Below, one piece after another: positions 11,607 to 21,240 of a stretch of DNA of 64,000 nucleotides (position 1 is its first letter; every line of letters starts with the position of its first letter). The notes beneath the pieces were generated by a model. It made no database searches, was not told where the DNA came from, and was given only the letters and a program-made list of their open reading frames with translations. The stretch comes from Clusia tigrina (taxonomy: Eukaryota; Arthropoda; Insecta; Diptera; Clusiidae): NCBI GenBank assembly GCA_920105625.2, contig OV050030.1:350920925-350984924 (forward strand), given 5' to 3'. The translations under genes and the position numbers were made by a program.

Positions 11607-13193
11607 TTAGAGTTTGCTCTTGTTGCGTGCTCTGTTTGGCGATTTGCGCATATGTGCAACCTTTCGGGATCTGGGGCTTTCGGAATCTGGGGCCTTGTTA
11701 AAATTAGTGTTTTCAAACACTTTCTGCCTTAGCGTGGGGAATGTTTTTTGCTGTAATTTTTTGTACACATTACAGATTCTGTAGTTAGCCGGGTGGTTTC
11801 CTCCGCATAGCACACATTTCACATCCTGTGATTTTTCTTTACTAGGGCAGTCTGACGTTGCATGATTGCCAACGCTATTAACGCATCGAGGAGTATGGTT
11901 GCAATATTTTCTAGTGTGGCCATACCTCTGACATTTTGTGCACTGAGCTATTTCCCTTTTTTTATTTGGTGGTTCGGATTTTATTTTTGTGTGCATAATT
12001 GGTTCAACTTTATAAATGTCTGCATTATTTTTGTTTTGTTTTAAGTTGACATAAAACATCGACAACGGATGCTTTGTAATTCTTTGTTTTATATTTGAAA
12101 CGTTTGTAACATCGAATCCCAACCTAGTTATTTCCTCTTTTATTTCTTCTGTTGATATTGTGTGGTGTAGCCCTTTTAATACTACGCTAAAGTCTTTTTC
12201 CTGTTTGGGTTTATATGTATGAAATTCTGTGTTCTTTTCAGCCAGAGCTTTTGTAATAGTTTTGTACCCTTCTCCTGACTTTGGTTGAATTTTAACCTTG
12301 CTATCTTTGAGGAATTTGAGCTGGTATTCATTATTGGCAATGTTTTTTAGCAGATCTAGTAACGGTTGAGCATTATTTACTCCAGAGACGTAGATTGGAG
12401 GTGGTTTCGGGACTCTTTGGTCTCTTTCTTGTGGACTGGTACCGTCTATTTCAACTTCTGATAGTATCGCGAATCTATTTGAACTAGTTGGCAAATCAAG
12501 CCAGTAGTCCCCTAGTTTTGACTGTTTTTGTTTATTTTGTGTTGTGTTTTCTGGGCTTGATCTAGAGCGTTTAGGGGTTTGGTTTGTTTTCACTACAGGA
12601 ATTTTTACACTACATTTAGATTGTGGATCGGTTTGAATATTTCCTACTGGGTGTTTTATTGTGAGTGAATCAATATATTTATCTGATGAGTGGGTTATTG
12701 TTGTTGAGTGAGTTTTAGGAGTAAGTACACAGCTTTTATATGGTGATTCATTTGGTGTATTTCCTAGTGGGTGCTTAATTGAGAGTGTGTTAATGCTGTT
12801 ATGTGCTGAACGGGCAATTGCTGCTGAGCAAGATTCAGTAATTATAGGTGGAGCCGAAGCTGTAGTGAGTTTGCTTGCACATATTGAATTTGTGTACGAA
12901 ACGGTTGTATTTGTTGTTGCATTTGATGAGGCTAGAGTTGTTATTATTTTGTTAGTGGTCGTTAGGGCATCGGAGAAATTGTTTGAGGAGGACAGGGCAC
13001 CTTGCATGTTTATACCATCAACCTTTTGATTTTTTTGTGGAGAAGATTGCTCTCTGAGAGTGTCCGGCATAGATGGACCGCTATTGACTATCATAGGGAA
13101 CGCACTCCTAGGAGAGCCGGCTCTTTGATTTTCCATAACTGTCTCATTTTTTTTGTGTATTCCTACGCTCGCTCTGTGGCGAGCGTAAAACAC
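11607..13193 (-). CDS. Jockey-clade ORF1 (gag-like nucleic-acid-binding protein)
   Basis: This is an uninterrupted frame of 528 codons. The N-terminal two-thirds is Ser/Thr/Asn-rich and low complexity. It includes two related segments of about 20 residues around SIKHPLGNTPNESP and TIKHPVGNIQTDP. The C-terminal third has the PRE_C2HC-type region (FSVVLKGLHHTIS, KKREIAQCTKC) and zinc knuckles CTKCQRYGHTRKYC, a second degenerate one (CVNSVGNHATSDC, where the second Cys is Ser), and CVLCGGNHPANYRIC. These are hallmarks of Jockey/X/Doc-type ORF1 proteins that coat the element RNA. ORF1 being open while ORF2 is ruined fits trans-mobilisation or decay after insertion. Confidence 0.85.
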   Translation of the reverse strand: MFYARHRASVGIHKKNETVMENQRAGSPRSAFPMIVNSGPSMPDTLREQSSPQKNQKVDGINMQGALSSSNNFSDALTTTNKIITTLASSNATTNTTVSYTNSICASKLTTASAPPIITESCSAAIARSAHNSINTLSIKHPLGNTPNESPYKSCVLTPKTHSTTITHSSDKYIDSLTIKHPVGNIQTDPQSKCSVKIPVVKTNQTPKRSRSSPENTTQNKQKQSKLGDYWLDLPTSSNRFAILSEVEIDGTSPQERDQRVPKPPPIYVSGVNNAQPLLDLLKNIANNEYQLKFLKDSKVKIQPKSGEGYKTITKALAEKNTEFHTYKPKQEKDFSVVLKGLHHTISTEEIKEEITRLGFDVTNVSNIKQRITKHPLSMFYVNLKQNKNNADIYKVEPIMHTKIKSEPPNKKREIAQCTKCQRYGHTRKYCNHTPRCVNSVGNHATSDCPSKEKSQDVKCVLCGGNHPANYRICNVYKKLQQKTFPTLRQKVFENTNFNKAPDSESPRSRKVAHMRKSPNRARNKSKL

Positions 13194-13440
13194 TCATTTT
13201 GGCGTACTTAATTATATATATGTATGTATGTTTATTATTATTGTTTGTTTTGTGGCAATTTTGTTTTAACTTTTTGTCACTATTTGTTTTTCTTAAATGG
13301 CAGACTGCAACCACCCTAAAAACAGTGTTTATCAAAAAAATGCCAATTAAACGTCCTGTCGCACGTTGACTCTTTTTTTTAAGTTTTTTAGATTTGCAAG
13401 CAGAGTGAAAAGAAACCAGACCGCACCGTAAGAGAGAGTG

Positions 13441-13908
13441 TTGTTTTCCATCACAAAGTTCCGCTGTCTACCGGCGTCCATTAAGTCCTTCCATCAATGC
13501 AAAGTGGTCCTTGACTTCCTCACAAATACTCCTTGTTTTCCTCTCACCATCCTTAATACTCCCAAAAATCCATAGAAAAGGCCATATGCTTGTAAAAACC
13601 GAAATTTGATTTACCGGCAAAAGTGTCTTGATTTATTCCCGGAAATTTGAATCCATATTTAAAACTAAACCCGTAACGTATGCGCCACATAATAATAGCA
13701 TTTAAATGTTTTCTTCAACATTTCTACGCAAATCGTAGTTTCGGAACTTCAAAAACTTTGACACAACAACACGTGTTGTCTGCACCTCTTCACCTAATAC
13801 CCTAAGCTCAAAATGCCAAATATTTAAATCAATCTTTATTTTGATTTCAAAACAATATAAATTGAATCGTATAAATGTCCCTACCGACAAACAAACACAA
13901 ATCCCCTA
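13441..13908 (-). other. Leader of LTR copy 1, distal part
   Basis: Continues the leader of copy 1 beyond the Jockey insertion and aligns to 23706-24440 of copy 2, with part of that leader missing. A short leader frame starting MWRIRYGFSFKYG (about 13690 leftward) is shared with copy 2 but ends early here. Similarity to copy 2 stops near 13908. Confidence 0.6.
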
Positions 13909-14295
13909 TCATAACCGTACGAACCCTATACCGTGGCACGTTCTTTCCGAACCAAACCAACCGGTACACACAAGTTCGCAATTCAATAACGCAAAATCCG
14001 TGAATAAACAGACACGTTCCACATCCCCCGAGAATGCTGAAACAAAATGAATTAAAAAGTATGAGCCTAATCTCAGTGGAACAACCCTATACAACATTAG
14101 ACCAAAAACAGATGCGATAAATATAAGTGCGAAAAATGAAGCGATGTCATACGACAACATCTTACGGAGCGTAAAGGAATGTGAGCAGCTGAAGTCACTG
14201 AATGACGCTGTGAAGACTATCCGCCGAATGCAAAAAGGGGAACTGGCCACATGGCTGCGAATTGCCAAAATGAAGCAAAGTGTGCTTTGTGCAAG
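13909..14295 (+). pseudogene. R1-A LINE, left fragment (ORF1 remnant)
   Basis: The plus-strand translation contains SYDNILRSVKE and VKTIRRMQKGEL. It matches the ORF1 block of R1-B near 29700-29830 (SYAEILRKVN, VKTIRRMAKGEL). After that block the sequence jumps to KMKQSVLC, which matches the end of the ORF1 zinc-knuckle region, so most of the zinc-knuckle domain has been deleted. The fragment ends exactly at the CAAG duplicated by LTR copy 2. Across that element it joins to 25270, where GGGGCGCATCCAGCGGGCAG continues the same stretch as in R1-C near 34550. Confidence 0.75.
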
Positions 14296-14800
14296 TGTTG
14301 GGGTATTGTCCTTGTTTGACGGGGGACGTCCTTCTGCTGCGCGCGTGTATCTGAAAAGCCTAAACCACTCTTTGTAAAAATCACTACATTACACTTTTTA
14401 GTTTTAAAATCACAAGCCTTTATTACTTAGAATACTAACTCTTATATACTATTTACAATTCATAATTACAATACAAAAACTGACCTTTCTGGTGTTCCAG
14501 TTTCGCACCTGTTAATTGGTGTCAGTTGGTCAAGCCAACTGACCTACGCCATTCTGAAATGTTGATGGTGCATTCTAACTTTGAATGCCCTTCGGTGGCT
14601 CGACTGCAAAACTGTAGCACCCTAAAAGTTTACATAATAAATATTACATAGGTAATATTAATTCTAAGTACTCGCACCCTAAAAATATGTGCTTTCTTAA
14701 GTAACTTTAACACATGCTAATCACACAGATTGTGTGGCATCTGTTAGGAGTCGATGATGTGAGACACTACGCGCAGGCAGCTTGATTCTAGCTCACAACA
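14296..14800 (-). repeat. 3' LTR of copy 2
   Basis: 505 bp. On the minus strand it starts TGTTGTGAGC and ends CCCCAACA. A TATATAAG box lies at 14457-14450 and an AATAAA poly(A) signal near 14425, giving a U3-R-U5 order with R starting around 14425. A perfect 9-bp inverted repeat with a 5-nt loop (GTCAGTTGG/CCAACTGAC) spans 14521-14543 in U3 and is kept in all LTRs of the family in this window. Confidence 0.95.
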
Positions 14801-14816
14801 TCCCTCCCCTCTTTCT
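14801..14816 (-). other. Polypurine tract of copy 2
   Basis: AGAAAGAGGGGAGGGA on the minus strand, directly abutting the first base of the 3' LTR, the expected position of the plus-strand primer. Copy 3 has nearly the same sequence at 51931-51946. Confidence 0.9.
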
Positions 14817-17660
14817 AAAAGAAGTTAGTGCAACTAACTTCTAATGAACCTTTACAATATTTTTCTCTTTTCTGCACTTTAAACAATCTGTGCATTTTCT
14901 TAATCCTATAGTACATATGTATAGTTTTTATTTTTTCAAATTCGCCTTATTTGGGTTCAATTGTTGTATTCTGTTCTTTTTACTTTTGTGTTGTTTTCTT
15001 TTTTCCTCTTTTGTTTAATTTTGTTCTTTTATTTCTATCTTTTTTATTTTCTTCTTTTTTTCTATTGTTTTATTTTGTTCTTTTATTTCTATCTTTTTTT
15101 TTTAGTTATATTCCCCTTTTTATATTTGGTCTTTCATCGACTCTTTTCTCACTGGCGTACATATCTACAAACAAAATTACAAACTAATTACATATTTAGC
15201 TACGCTTCTTATAAATAGGGTCCTCTGCAATTGTTGGTCCTGGTAACGTCCGTCCTGCGAGAGTGAAGTCCCTCGATGAACTCTGCATACCCCTCCCTTC
15301 TTTCTGGATCGGTACGTACAAAGATATTATAAGTTGGCGATCTGGTTTGCCATTAAAACTTTGCTTTTAGTGGCCTTCTTCTATCCATTTATATAGTGTG
15401 CCCCACGGCTGTAAGTGGTACTGCCTCTGCTTATAGTATTCAACTTGTAAAAAACATTTGGAATACATGAGAGATTACAATACACCTTCTTCCTTTGCAG
15501 CAATGCGTTTTATGGTGGAAGTGTTTCTCTTGAGCTTCCTCATAATGGTATTTGACATCGTTTGGCTTTGATATGGAGACAATCGGTATTTTTCTGAGAT
15601 ACACGTTCAATTATGTAATTTGTGTACTCTGGTCGGTTACCAGTCTCTGTGTCCTCTTGTATTAAATCATATTTCATATGTAAATCACATATCATATGTT
15701 CATACTCTAGATTGGACATATACTTCAATGAAGCAATTAACTTCCGTGAGCCAACTTTCCTCTGCTTATTATATTTGGTGGTGGTTTCAGTCACCCACCT
15801 TAAGCTTTTACCCATCTTCAACTTCTCCAAAATCGATTCTGTTGAGATTGTGATACACTCGGTGGACATTGTACTATAATTGTCCAATTCAAAACATGAC
15901 TCCGCAAGGAAACTTGTTCTTTTTTTCGTTGCTTCTCAATACCTTATCCACAACGCATTCAAATGCTGCGGCCATATGCCGTTTCGCAAAATTAAAATTA
16001 CATCCGTCGCCATTCATCTCCAATCTAATATGTTGGCATCTTTGGGGTCACAAACCTTAGATAACTGCCAAAAATCTTTGTTTTTCAAAAACGCATCTTT
16101 CCGAATACTACGTTGGTCTTTTAGTCCGCACCGCCTTCCGATATCCGCTGTTCCCGGAACTTCCTGCTTCGCTTCACATCATCAGAGCTATATAGAGAAC
16201 ACTTATAATAATTTTCTTAATTTTCTAATATACATTTTAGTTTGATATTTCTTCTATGTTTAATTTTTGTCAAACATTTCATAAGTCAATTTAATAAATG
16301 AATTTCAAAATTATATAATATTTAAATAAATACACTATATGTACTATATATACTTTTGGGTATAATTTTCTATTTAGTATGATTTGTATTTTTTTTTTAT
16401 TATAACACTTATTTCATTATTAAGTTAGATTTTAAATAATTAATTTTTGTAACTCTAATTATTTTCAACTACCTTTAATTTTAATCTGAATTCTTACACA
16501 GATTATAATCTTTTTAAATTTATAACTTTTCCTAAATATACGCTATTCCTGACTATATAAAAAAAACAATATTTCTACAACATGCTTTTTCCATAATTGA
16601 ATGCTATATCATTCAATTTGCCGTCCACTCGTCTTCTCCCCTTACATTATCGGATTCGCTACCGTATCCTGGAGGAAAAGAGGACTGGACTAAGTGTTTT
16701 CATAGCCATATAGGGCAATAGTTTCGCTTCGATTAATTTTCCGTGCTCTTTTTCAACACGTGAGTTATCACTCATTTCAACTTTGAACCAATTCATTGGC
16801 CCTCCGACAAAAACCAGAATATTTAAGATAAACCCGTTTTGTGTCAAAACTTTGTCCATTGCATGACCATACCTTTCATCGCATACAATTACTTTTTATT
16901 TAAATTTACTTCTAGCCTGATATGTATACATCCATTAACGATTCTATTTTCCATCCTGGAATTAGCCCGTATATGAATACATACATACATTCAAGGCGCT
17001 TTAAATTACCTAGAATTAATTGCTTATTTTCCCAATCAACCTATACTTTTTTTTTATATCCCAACATATATATTTATACAAATTTCCATACGCTAATTTC
17101 CTAATCAATTAACAGTTAAAACCTCTGTACGAGTATATCTACATATAGCCTGCTGCAGTATCTGCAAATATATACATACGCACATACCCATTCCTCCTAA
17201 CTAGAATACTTACTTCTTTAAATATACATTCGTACATTCATTCTTTATCTTATACACATATATACATTCTCGTATATATACTTACTTCACCAGCAGTTCC
17301 GTTGCCTGGCGTTAATGCTCATGCATCGAATTTCAGTGCATACACTGCCGTATGTGTGTATGTACATATTCGAAGTTTTGTTTTATATTACTTACCCACG
17401 ACTGTCTTATTATTTTATTTTATTTTTTAATTACGTGCAATATTTATCATTATTTAAAAAAAATATTTTTCCCCTTCGTTCGGCCACAGTGCATAATAAG
17501 CACTTTTATTACGTCAACTTTAATCGCTCGATTTTAAGTGGCACACTTCTGCTGGCCTTGACTTTGAGAATCGGAGCTGTGTGTTATCCGATATACACAC
17601 GTACATGTTTACGTTGTTATTCTTGTGTTTACACTTGTAAAACACTGTCAACACATGTCT
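14817..17660 (-). other. Post-pol region of copy 2, no recognisable env
   Basis: About 2.8 kb between pol and the polypurine tract. It aligns with copy 3 (48126-51930, after removing insertions) and partly with copy 1. Next to the polypurine tract is a long purine-rich stretch on the minus strand (about 15110-14950) with an internal duplication. A 115-codon frame (15887-15540, MDNYSTMSTECITIS) is present but is broken in copy 3 and resembles nothing I know. Where copy 1 begins its env-like frame, copies 2 and 3 have AT-rich filler (about 16250-16560). No env gene can be supported. Confidence 0.6.
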
Positions 17661-20600
17661 TTAGTTGTGTGGTCTAATGTGGAATAATTTTAACAAATTA
17701 TTATGTAGCTTTTTATTCTTGCCCTTAATCGTTACGACTGTTGTAACTGGGCTTCGGATCTCTGCTACCATATACGGACCTATCCACACAGGTGAGAATT
17801 TATTTCTCCTGGCTTGATTCCTCATGAGTAGCTGATCACCCACATGAAAAACTACTGGGTTTAGTACCTTGTTATAGGCCTCCCTGGCCACTCGTTTAGC
17901 ACATTCCTGGTTTTCTCTAACCAATTCGTGCGCTCGCTGCAACTGATATTTTTGTACTTTATTGGGGTCATCAGCATTGTATACAGGCGCACAAATTCGC
18001 TGGCATGTTGAAGTCAAACCCGTAGAGTGTTCTAAACGGAGTTTGCTTTGTTGATACATGCACAGTATTGTTGTGTACATGCATTGCAGTGGTTAACCAT
18101 TGATCCCAATTCGAGCCGTCTTCTTTGGCAAAACTGCGCAAGTACTCGGCCAAAGGTCGATGACTACGTTCCAATGAGCCATTCGCCTGTGGATGATATG
18201 GTGTTATGTGCAACTTCTTGATTCCCAGCATTTTACACGTTTCTGAGAATAGTTTTGATACGAAATTTGAACCATTGTCGGTTATCAAATCCTTAGGTAT
18301 GTTGTATCGTGCTATTATTTCATCAAAGAATGCCTTGGCCACCGTACCTGCTTCAGCATCAGGTATAGCCACGCACGCCATATACTTTGAGAAATCATCT
18401 TGGAACGTCAAAATGTATTTATTTCCCGAAACTGTCTCAGGTAAAATACCTACAATATCCATATGAACTTTATCAAATGGCTGTTTTGGTGTGTCAGTTA
18501 ACACCATTGGCATCTTTGTCAGCCTTGAACTTTTGTTGGCCTGGCACTTTGGGCAACTTCTTACATATTTTTTTATGTCCTTGAGCATACCTTTCCATCC
18601 GTATACTCGCCTAATTCTGTCATGGGTTTTCCAGAATCCCTGATGTCCACCTAGAGGTGAATCATGGAAACCCTTTAACACAGCCTGGATATCCTTTATA
18701 TCCTTCAGCCATTCCACACTACTGGCTCTTTGTTCATTAGCAACGTCACCCGCATTGCTAACATTTCCTGTTGCATCAATTTTATCCCCTTGAATTCTCT
18801 CGGTCTTCTCCTTATCTGACCGTGCTTTGGCCCTCGTTTGCACTACTGATACCTTCTGTGCCTGCGGTACTCTGCTGAGTGCGTCCGCATTTAGATTCTT
18901 TTTCCCAGGTTTGTATATGATTTCAAAATCATACTCAGACAATTTGTGTCTGAACCTAGCTAGCCTAGACGTTTGGTCTTTCAAATTGGCTATGCCTCTC
19001 AACGGCTGGTGATCAGTATATATCTTAAATGGGCGTCCTAGCAGATATGCTCTAAAATTCTTCGTAGCCCACACTATGGCTAGAAATTCCTTCTCTATTG
19101 TGGAGTATCTCTTCTCCGTGTCGCTAAGCGCTCTGCTTGCGAATGCTATTGGTCGGTCATCACCGACTTCCCCTTGTGACAATACTGCCCCTAATGCTTC
19201 ATTGCTAGCATCAGTGGTCAACAAAAAAGTTTGCTCAAAGTCGGGGTATGCCAAAATTGGTGGCGAGCTAATTATCTCCTTTAGCCTCTCGAATGCTTGC
19301 TGACATCTCTCTGTCCATTCGAACTTTGCTTCTTTTCGTAGCAACTTATTAATGGGCAAAGCAATTCCGGCTAGTCCTTCCACGAACTTTCTATAATAGT
19401 TCACTAGTCCTAGGAATGCTTGCACTTCCTTTCTGTTTCTCGGAATCGCTAGATTTTTAACGCATTCCACCTTCTGCGGGTCAGGCAGTGCTCCTGCTTC
19501 TGAGCAACGATGGCCTAAATAAACCACCTCTCTTCGCAAAAATTGACACTTCTCCGTGTTCAATTTCAAATTGTGTTCTCGTAATTTCTGGAGCACCTTG
19601 CACAAGCGTTGCGAATGCTGCTGCAAGTTCTTCCCATAAATTACAATATCATCGAGATACACAAAACAATCTAACCCTTGCAAGCCTGTTAGCACATGGT
19701 TCATTAGCCTTTGGAAGGTAGCCGGTGCTCCTGTTAATCCAAACGGCATTCTATTAAACTCATAATGCCCTAAACCGGTGCTGAACGCGGTTTTCAGCTT
19801 ATCTTGGATATTCACTAGAACTTGGTGGTAGCCACTCGCTAAATCAAGTGTAGAAAAATATCTACTGTGTCCCAATTGATCCAGAATTTCTTCTATCCCT
19901 GGTATCGGGAACACCTGCTTGATAGTGGCGTCGTTCAATTTCCTAAAATCGACGACCATTCTCCACTTCCTCTGACCCTGAGTACCTCCCTTCTTTGGTA
20001 CCAAAATTATTGGTGAGTTCCAAGGCGAGATACTCGGCGAAATTATGTTATCCTTTAACATCCCTTCCACTTGCCTATTTACCTCATCTTTGTGAGCTTG
20101 CGGCAATCTGTACTGTTTCTGGTTAATCGGTGCTTGATCCACCCTAGTAGGTATTTCATGCTCTACCTCTGGTGTATACGTTAGCTGGTCTCCTTCCAGC
20201 AAAAATATGTCATGGAATGACGCACAAATGGCTTCTATTGATGCCTTCTCTTCTGAATTCACGCTTGGGTCTAACTTCAGGGATTCTAGCACTCTCTCCA
20301 TTATTTTTCTTATATCTACCTGCTTAATCTGATTCACCGATCTATAATTCGGTTCCTTAAAATTATCATAACTAGTGAACTTGGGCCTAAAATCCTCCTC
20401 CATCAGGTAGTCGTTTTCCGATGCGTTGAGTACGCAAGCGTACACCTTACCCTTGTCAACGTGCGTTATGGTTTCTCCCATATATACGCCCTCCGCTAGC
20501 TGCTGCTTGTGCAAAACAAGAGTCCTAAGTTTTGTGTTTACATGCATAGTAACTACTCTGGTTGACCTTGCATTCACTACCTCCATACAATTCTTAACCC

Positions 20601-21240
20601 TATTCACGGTTCCTTCCTGCCATGACTCCAATGGGAGAGTAAGGATTCTATTCTTATTATCATCATAAAATGATAACTGTTTCTCCAGCGCATCCAGTAT
20701 GGTGCGGCCCCAGAGATTATCGCGGCCAATTATCCCATCGGCCGGGATACCTTTCCTATCGACTTCCACTGCGTGCATTCTAAAACTCATACCCTTTACT
20801 CCACTGTGCCCTATTCTGAGCGACCCCAATGTCCTAATGCACCCTCCAAACGCTCCGTTAAGCGTTCTTAAGTCCATTTGATTAATGTCTAGCCCCTTCC
20901 GTAAAACACTAGATTTTACGAGGCTAGTGTCCGCCCCTGAATCTACTAATAGCACTAGCTTTCCACTCGCTGCCTCCTCGCAGGGTATCTCGATGAAGGC
21001 ATCACCTATCCTGCTCATAGCGAAGCAACCTCCTTTTGTTCCCAATATGGACGTGTATCCACTCCCTAACTCTTCGTGATACTGGAGAGCCTCTTGCTCC
21101 TCCTTCTCCTGGACTGTAGTTCCTATATTACTAGTCCCACGTACTTCCGGCCTTATTATTACTTCCTTTCTTTTGGCTTTCCAGTCTATTGGCCTCGACT
21201 GGGCCGCTGGAAGTTTCCCTGGTTCTTTTGTTGGGATTGT
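17661..21240 (-). pseudogene. pol: pol of LTR copy 2, one 11-nt deletion
   Basis: The frame opens at 21240, overlapping the end of gag by 55 nt. It has no local ATG need because it is reached by -1 frameshifting. Domains in order: retropepsin (VDSGADTSLV), reverse transcriptase (STLDLASGYHQV, FVYLDDIVIYG), RNase H (TTDASNEALGAVLSQ, YTDHQPLRG, ADALSRV), integrase HHCC finger (HDSPLGGHQGFWKTH, CPKC), DDE core (HMDIVGILPE, ITDNGSNFVS, NGSLERSH). All active-site motifs look intact. Near 17993, 11 nt present in copies 1 and 3 (encoding part of NLKRKCAP) are missing. The main frame therefore ends at 17971, and the integrase C-terminal domain (VGDQLLMRNQARRN, KLHNNLLKLFH) continues in another frame to 17661. 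Confidence 0.9.
21180..21219 (-). promoter_or_regulatory. -1 ribosomal frameshift signal at gag-pol overlap
   Basis: In the gag frame the minus strand reads CAG GGA AAC, giving the canonical heptamer GGGAAAC at 21219-21213. Slipping one base back puts ribosomes in the pol frame, which is open here. Ten nt downstream CCAGTC can pair with GACTGG, a 6-bp stem with a 10-nt loop that covers the gag stop codon. An alternative stem TTCCAG/CTGGAA directly abuts the heptamer. The heptamer and the CCAGTC/GACTGG stem also occur in copies 1 (about 6790-6750) and 3 (44502-44540). Confidence 0.75.

Larger units (their letters stand above)
9242..13440 (-). mobile_element. Jockey-clade non-LTR retrotransposon
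   Basis: A LINE of about 4.2 kb has its poly(A) tail at 9257-9242 (seen as T16) and its 5' end at 13440. It is flanked by a perfect 9-bp duplication, TTGTTTTCC, at 9233-9241 and 13441-13449. Copy 2 shows the undisturbed site (TTGTTTTCC once, near 23709), so the insertion went into the leader of LTR copy 1. It carries a 5' UTR (13440-13194), ORF1 with a gag-like CCHC region, and ORF2 with most of the endonuclease missing but the reverse transcriptase largely present. Jockey clade is inferred from the ORF1 and RT style. Confidence 0.92.
1..13908 (-). mobile_element. Ty3/gypsy LTR retrotransposon, copy 1 (partial, interrupted)
   Basis: This copy reads right to left: leader (13908-13441 and 9241-9101), gag (9100-6757), pol (6862-3207), then the post-pol region down to the left edge, where an env-like fragment begins. 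It is collinear with copy 2 over most of its length, and both its leader and its post-pol part align to that copy. It lacks a 5' LTR: similarity to copy 2 stops near 13908 at the start of an R1-clade LINE fragment. The 3' LTR would lie left of the window. It is interrupted by a mariner-like element (776-1714), an unexplained ORF-bearing insert (about 1.9-2.6 kb) and a Jockey-clade LINE (9242-13440). Gag and pol carry several frameshifting deletions, so this is a dead and fairly old copy. Confidence 0.85.

Noticed and set aside
14951..15218. Phe/Leu-rich plus-strand frames of 78 and 85 codons
   Set aside because: They arise from a low-complexity pyrimidine tract, the complement of the purine-rich stretch before the polypurine tract.
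15540..15887. 115-codon minus-strand frame as env of LTR copy 2
   Set aside because: The same region in copy 3 has several stops, and the product has no signal peptide, Cys pattern or membrane segment.
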